From Verrucomicrobiota bacterium (GTDB lineage: Bacteria; Verrucomicrobiota; Verrucomicrobiia; Chthoniobacterales; UBA10450), in NCBI GenBank assembly GCA_003219225.1, contig QHPZ01000016.1:10819-20412 (forward strand): 9,594 nucleotides of DNA, given 5' to 3'. Position numbers and translations under genes: made by a program. Under the pieces are notes generated by a model. It was not told the origin of the DNA. It did no database searches and worked only from the letters and a program-made list of their open reading frames with translations. Shown piece by piece: positions 5,633 through 9,594 of this stretch; positions within the stretch are counted from its first letter, which is position 1, and each line of letters begins with the position of its first letter.

Positions 5633-6463
5633 ATGAGGGCCATGCCCGCAAAGCGAAAAACGAAAAACGTGGGAGCGCGGCGACGTCGACGATCTGTTCA
5701 GCGCAAAACTAAACCGCAGTTCGGCGCCGATGGCGCCACGGCAAAAGAAAAACCATCGGCCGCTTGCCCGATTGTGGGAATTGGCGGTTCGGCCGGCGGA
5801 TTTGAAGCAGCGACGGAATTCTTGCGCCATTTGCCGCCGAAAACGGGAATGGCGTTTGTGATCGTGCAACATCTCGATCCGCATCATGCCAGCCGGCTTC
5901 CTAATTTGCCGACGCCAAAACCAAACACCGTTTACGTCCAGCCGCCGAACAAGTGCGTCATTGCAAAAGATGGCGCGCTCACATTGGTTGAACGCGAGAA
6001 GCGGCTTAACGTAGCGATCGACCACTTTTTTGAATCGCTCGCCGAAGAATGTGGATCGCGCGCTGTCGGGATCGTCCTTTCCGGCACCGGCAGTGACGGC
6101 ACCGCCGGATTGCGCGCGATCAAAGCCGCCGGCGGCTTAACCTTCGCCCAAAGTGAAGAAAGCGCGAAGTTCGACGCGATGCCGCGAAGCGCAATTCGCG
6201 CCGGCTTTGTCGATCTTGCTCTGACGCCGCGCGAAATTGCGCGCGAGATCGAACGGGTCTCGAATCATCCCTATATCCGCGGGCCGTTGAGCGATCCGGA
6301 AGAAATCGAAAAAGCCGCTTACAAACAGGCGGACGATCTGGGCCGCATTTTTCTATCTCTGAAAAAGCAAACCGGCGTCGATTTCAGCGCTTACAAGGAA
6401 AGCACGCTAATCCGGCGGATCCAGCGTGCGCGACAACAAGAAAGAGATCCAAGCGCTCTTTGA
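5633..6463 (+). CDS. CheB-type methylesterase domain, N-terminal part of a split CheB-CheR protein
   Basis: In chemotaxis-type pathways CheB removes methyl groups from receptor glutamates. Here it is the first domain of a CheB-CheR fusion with no receiver domain. A very basic N-terminus (RRRRRSVQRKTK) precedes the fold. The catalytic Ser is in GIGGSAGG (S53), His in VIVQHLD (H80) and Asp in LSGTGSDG (D155), so the triad is complete. Between the His motif and the PNTVYVQPPNKC motif the sequence is about 17 residues shorter than family members usually are, without loss of frame. The C-terminal helices (LGRIFLSLKKQTGVDFSAYKESTLIRRIQR) are the normal lead-in to CheR, but after about 6421 the frame drifts and stops at 6463. 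ATG 5633 or 5642 may be used; GAGGG sits only two bases before 5642. Confidence 0.85.
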   Translation: MRAMPAKRKTKNVGARRRRRSVQRKTKPQFGADGATAKEKPSAACPIVGIGGSAGGFEAATEFLRHLPPKTGMAFVIVQHLDPHHASRLPNLPTPKPNTVYVQPPNKCVIAKDGALTLVEREKRLNVAIDHFFESLAEECGSRAVGIVLSGTGSDGTAGLRAIKAAGGLTFAQSEESAKFDAMPRSAIRAGFVDLALTPREIAREIERVSNHPYIRGPLSDPEEIEKAAYKQADDLGRIFLSLKKQTGVDFSAYKESTLIRRIQRARQQERDPSAL

Positions 6464-8234
6464 CGATCTGCTCATCAACGTGACCCGCTTTTTCCGGGAC
6501 GAAGCAGTGTTCCGCGCGTTGAAGAAGCGTTTTTTGCCAACCCTGCTCAAGAACAAACGTAAAGATCGACAACCAGAACTGCGCGCATGGGTGCCAGGTT
6601 GCGCTAGCGGCGAAGAAGTTTATTCCCTCGCAATTTGTATTCTCGAAACTCTCGGCCGCAAGCCTTCCAAAATGCGAATCCAGATTTTCGGCACCGACCT
6701 GAGCGAGTCGGTGATCGAACATGCGCGGCTGGGAATTTATTCCAATGCGATCGAGAAGGACGTCTCGCCGGCGCGATTGAAACGATTTTTCGTCAAGCGC
6801 GACAGCACATACCAAATCCATCGCAATGTCCGCGACATCTGCACATTCGCGCGGCAAAACATCACCGCCGATCCGCCATTTTCGCGGCTGGACCTGATCA
6901 GTTGCCGCAACGTCCTCATTTATTTAAGCCCGGAATTACACAAGCGCTGCATCCCGCAGTTTCATTACGCGCTGACTGCGGGCGGCTACTTGATTCTCGG
7001 ACCAGCCGAATCGGTGGGCTTATATGACGAGCTTTTCAAATTAGTGGACAAGAAAAACAAAATTTACGCGAAAGCAGCGGTGACCACGCCGCGCACGGCT
7101 GATCTTATCCCGCAGCGTGGCCTGGAACTCTCGCACTTCGGGACAAGATCGACCGTCGGCGCGGGGGCACATCTGGGGGGCGATCTTTTAAAAGTGGCCG
7201 ACCGCATTATGCTGAGCGCTTACGCGCCGGCGGCGGTTGTGATCGATCAAGACATGCACGTCCAGCAGTTCCGCGGCCGGACTGACTTATTTCTCGAGCA
7301 CACACCCGGTCCGGCGACATTTAATCTCGTACAGTTAGCGCGGCCGACTCTGGCGGCAGACCTGCGCGCCACGATTCATCGCGCCATCAAAACAGATAAG
7401 CCCGCCCGGAAAGAGCGAGCCAAAGTTAAGTTGAGCGGCAGAAGCAACGAAATAAATATTCAGGCTGTGCCATTCAGAATCCCCGCATCCGACAAATCGT
7501 GGTTGCTTGTTATTTTTGACGAGACCACCAAAGCGACCAAGCCGGAGAAATTGCCGCGGGCGTTGGGAAAAACGGCGACGGAGCGCGAAGTGGGCGAATT
7601 GCGACGGGAATTGGCCGCTGCCAAGGAATCGTTGCAGGCCATCATCGAAGAACAGGAAGCGACCAACGAAGAGTTGAAGTCGAGCAACGAAGAAATCGAG
7701 TCGAGCAATGAAGAGCTGCAATCCACCAACGAAGAACTGGAAACGGCGAAGGAAGAATTGCAATCCACCAACGAAGAACTGACCACGCTGAACGAGGAGC
7801 TGAGCAATCGAAATCTCGAGATGATGCAACTGACCGGCGAGCTGAACAATCTGCTGGCCAGCATTCAAATGCCGATCGTGATGGTGGACAACGCGTTGAC
7901 GGTGCGGCGGGCAACACCGGCCGCGCGCACTGCTTTTAACATCCTACCCACCGATATCGGACGGCCGCTGACCGAGCTGCGGCCGAACATTGATGTGCCG
8001 GATCTGGAAAATGTTTTGCGCGAAGTGATCGAAACGTTGGGCACGCGCGAACGCAAAGTGACCGACCAGACCGGCCGCAAATATTCACTGCGAGTCCGGC
8101 CTTATCGCACAACTGACAACAAGATCGACGGTGCGGTTCTCACTTTGATCGACATCGATGGAGACAGCGACCGCGGATCGTCAAAAAAACGAAAACGTGG
8201 TGCGCGAGAAAAACAGGAAGTAACGACCGAGTGA
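6426..8234 (+). CDS. CheR-type methyltransferase with PAS, coiled-coil and PAS domains; C-terminal part of the split CheB-CheR protein
   Basis: CheR transfers methyl groups from S-adenosylmethionine to receptor glutamates. From the GTG at 6426: end of the CheR N-domain (FDDLLINVTRFFRD, 12-25); SAM-binding VPGCASGEEVYSLAI (56-70), D91 in GTDLS and DLISCRNVLIYL (156-167); a degenerate PAS-like domain (about 255-367, with APAAVVIDQDMHVQQFRGRT); a long coiled coil (about 386-478) with seven heptads; a second PAS (about 480-577) ending in DNKIDGAVLTLIDID; and a Lys/Arg-rich tail. This is the standard order of CheBR-PAS signalling proteins. The apparent GTG start is probably not real: it falls in mid-domain and belongs in one polypeptide with the CheB frame. 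The break at 6421-6437 removes about 16 residues that normally link RRIQR to the DNKKE segment. It overlaps the kinase gene by four bases. Confidence 0.85.
   Translation: MRDNKKEIQALFDDLLINVTRFFRDEAVFRALKKRFLPTLLKNKRKDRQPELRAWVPGCASGEEVYSLAICILETLGRKPSKMRIQIFGTDLSESVIEHARLGIYSNAIEKDVSPARLKRFFVKRDSTYQIHRNVRDICTFARQNITADPPFSRLDLISCRNVLIYLSPELHKRCIPQFHYALTAGGYLILGPAESVGLYDELFKLVDKKNKIYAKAAVTTPRTADLIPQRGLELSHFGTRSTVGAGAHLGGDLLKVADRIMLSAYAPAAVVIDQDMHVQQFRGRTDLFLEHTPGPATFNLVQLARPTLAADLRATIHRAIKTDKPARKERAKVKLSGRSNEINIQAVPFRIPASDKSWLLVIFDETTKATKPEKLPRALGKTATEREVGELRRELAAAKESLQAIIEEQEATNEELKSSNEEIESSNEELQSTNEELETAKEELQSTNEELTTLNEELSNRNLEMMQLTGELNNLLASIQMPIVMVDNALTVRRATPAARTAFNILPTDIGRPLTELRPNIDVPDLENVLREVIETLGTRERKVTDQTGRKYSLRVRPYRTTDNKIDGAVLTLIDIDGDSDRGSSKKRKRGAREKQEVTTE
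7662..7808 (+). repeat. 21-bp tandem repeat encoding seven coiled-coil heptads
   Basis: Seven successive 7-residue units of the pattern x-N-E-E-L/I-x-x (for example TNEELKS, SNEELQS, TNEELTT; residues 413-461 of the CheR frame). They form a continuous signalling helix between the two PAS domains. The same stretch with near-identical words is a known hallmark of CheB-CheR-PAS proteins, so it is family-conserved rather than a recent expansion. The units differ at synonymous positions. Confidence 0.85.
8215..8220 (+). promoter_or_regulatory. Ribosome binding site of the histidine kinase gene
   Basis: AGGAAG ends ten bases before the GTG at 8231. It lies inside the 3' end of the preceding gene and supports the GTG as the true start, together with the overlapping GTGA stop/start junction. 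Confidence 0.6.
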
Positions 8235-9594
8235 AAGACCAGGGAAAAATCGCCCGGAAGGAAAAAAGAGCGAGGCGTAACGGCGCCAAGCTCGATTCCA
8301 ACGGCCGGCGTGACCAAGGATCGTCCATTCGTGGACTGCGCCATCCAAAAACCGAACTGGAATCGGCCATCCAACGGTATGTCGATCTTTATGATTTTGC
8401 GCCGATCGCTTACGTCAGCTTCGACCGCGCGGGTCGGATCGAGGAAGCGAATCTCGCTGCAACCGAGTTGCTGAGTGAGCCGCGAGATTTGTTAATCGGA
8501 CGACCGTTCGCGTTTTATGTCGCGGAGCTGGATTCGTTTTTGAAGCACCTGCTTTATTGCCGAACCTCGCAACAACAGGTGAAGACGGAATTGCCATTGA
8601 AGAGCAGAAAGGGCGAACAGATTCCAACGCTGCTTCTGAGCACTCCGATCACGTCGACGACGAGAAACGGCGCACTTCTCTACCAAACCGCCATCATTGA
8701 TTTGCGAGACCCGAAGGCGCAGGAACGAACACTTTCCGAGCAGGCCCGGCTACTGGATCTGAGCAACGACGCCATCATTGTTCGCGATGCGGAGGACAGG
8801 ATCACTTACTGGAACAAAGGTGCGGAAAAGATCTATGGCCACACGCGAGAGGAAGCCTTGGGAAAAGTACCGCACGCTTTATTAAAAACTAAACACTCCC
8901 AACGGCTATCGAAAATCAATGAGAAGCTGCTTCGTGAGAACCATTGGGAAGGCGAACTGGTCCACGTCCGACGTGACGGCAAACGGCTGACCATGTTTTC
9001 ACGATGGGCATTGGATCGCGATGCAAAGGGAAATCGCGCGTTTATCCTGGAAACAAATAACGACATCACCAAACGCAAACAAGTAGAAGCCGCGTTGCGC
9101 CAATCAAAAGACCTTTTGGAGAAGCGTGTGCACCAACGGACCATCGCGCTACGCGTGGCGAATGCGGAGTTGGAACGCGAGATCGCCCGGCGCAAAGGTC
9201 TGGAAGGCGAAATCCTCGCCATCAGCGATCGCGAGCAGCAGCGGCTCGGCCAGGAACTGCACGACGGGCTGTGCCAGCAATTGACCGCCATCAGTTTCAT
9301 GGCCCAGGCCACTGCGCTGCGGCTCAAACGTCATCGCGTGGTCGAAACCGAAGACATCGAAGAAATCGCGCAGCTGATTAATAGCTCGGTCGCGAGCGCG
9401 CGCAATATCGCGCGCGATTTGCACAAGGAGAAAATCGACGCCGCGACGTTTGAAGTCGCGCTGCGCGACCTGGTCAGGAGGAAAATGTGGAAAACACCCT
9501 GCCGCCTTGCCCTCAAGACCGAGGCCAACCTGCAGGACGACAAGATTGCCTCCGAGCTTTACCGGATTTTGCGCGAGGCGCTGATCAACGCCAA
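8231..9594 (+). CDS. PAS-PAS sensor histidine kinase (HisKA_3 / NarL-type), 3'-partial
   Basis: Membrane-free sensor kinase, at least 454 residues, open to the window end. A basic N-terminus (MKDQGKIARKEKRARR) leads into PAS 1 (about residues 50-155; DLYDFAPIAYVSFD, EANLAATELL) and PAS 2 (about 174-280; LLDLSNDAIIVRD, ITYWNKGAEKIYGHTREEALGK, ending ETNNDITKRKQ). A coiled-coil linker (283-330) follows. The H-box DREQQRLGQELHDGLCQQL carries the phospho-accepting His344 in the ELHDG form typical of HisKA_3 kinases, which usually partner NarL/LuxR-type response regulators. The window ends in SELYRILREALINA, at the start of the ATPase domain, so the nucleotide-binding boxes are not visible. The start is GTG at 8231; no in-frame ATG occurs before 9298. 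The GTGA overlap with the CheR frame implies translational coupling. No transmembrane segment is seen, so the signal is probably cytosolic. Confidence 0.9.
   Translation, partial: MKDQGKIARKEKRARRNGAKLDSNGRRDQGSSIRGLRHPKTELESAIQRYVDLYDFAPIAYVSFDRAGRIEEANLAATELLSEPRDLLIGRPFAFYVAELDSFLKHLLYCRTSQQQVKTELPLKSRKGEQIPTLLLSTPITSTTRNGALLYQTAIIDLRDPKAQERTLSEQARLLDLSNDAIIVRDAEDRITYWNKGAEKIYGHTREEALGKVPHALLKTKHSQRLSKINEKLLRENHWEGELVHVRRDGKRLTMFSRWALDRDAKGNRAFILETNNDITKRKQVEAALRQSKDLLEKRVHQRTIALRVANAELEREIARRKGLEGEILAISDREQQRLGQELHDGLCQQLTAISFMAQATALRLKRHRVVETEDIEEIAQLINSSVASARNIARDLHKEKIDAATFEVALRDLVRRKMWKTPCRLALKTEANLQDDKIASELYRILREALINA

Noticed and set aside
7335..7868. 177-residue - strand frame with repeating Phe/Leu/Gln pattern
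   Set aside because: It is the antisense reading of the coiled-coil heptad repeat in the CheR frame; its regularity comes from that repeat.
8833..9327. 164-residue Ser/Arg-rich - strand frame
   Set aside because: Opposite the histidine kinase with clear PAS and H-box motifs; no domain of its own.

Overview
The window looks like chromosomal DNA from a soil-type member of the Verrucomicrobiota (Chthoniobacterales-like) or a relative. This is an inference from overall protein flavour: an exosortase with a fused C-terminal domain, a class A penicillin-binding protein, an ECF sigma factor, a CheB/CheR-type signalling protein with a PAS/HisKA_3 kinase, and short-period GTT-rich intergenic repeats. 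No marker gene fixes the taxonomy. There is no rRNA, tRNA, CRISPR array, transposase or phage gene.

Left part (1-1112, + strand): the 3' part of an exosortase gene that starts before the window. Its linker is made of a 7-bp-period DNA array (332-401). Its reading frame breaks near 820-857, and the family-like C-terminal end continues in another frame to 1112. Converging on it is an intact bifunctional penicillin-binding protein (1141-3303, - strand).

Middle (3304-5004, - strand): a 117-bp array of 8-9 bp GTT words that folds back on itself (3304-3420), a glutaredoxin-like protein (3424-3759), an ECF sigma factor (3899-4504) with no recognisable anti-sigma gene here, and a small four-cysteine, zinc-finger-like protein (4624-5004).

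Right part (5251-9594, + strand): a small uncharacterised protein, then a signalling pair. The first partner is a CheB-CheR-PAS-coiled-coil-PAS protein split into two frames (5633-6463 and 6426-8234). The second is a PAS-PAS-HisKA_3 histidine kinase that overlaps it by a 4-base GTGA junction and runs off the window. No CheA, CheW, receptor or flagellar gene is present, so the pair probably serves a sensory pathway other than classical chemotaxis. The kinase gene has no stop in the window and was found by reading the frame directly.

The most unusual features are the two short-period arrays (7 bp inside a gene, 8-9 bp between genes) and three places where conserved proteins appear to have lost roughly 15-20 residues (exosortase tail, CheB domain, CheB/CheR junction), two of them with a change of frame. 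These may be genuine decay or assembly errors; sequence alone cannot decide. No gap without a gene exceeds 300 bases. The largest, 5005-5250, separates divergent genes and shows no convincing promoter; 5509-5632 upstream of the CheB frame likewise holds nothing I can name.
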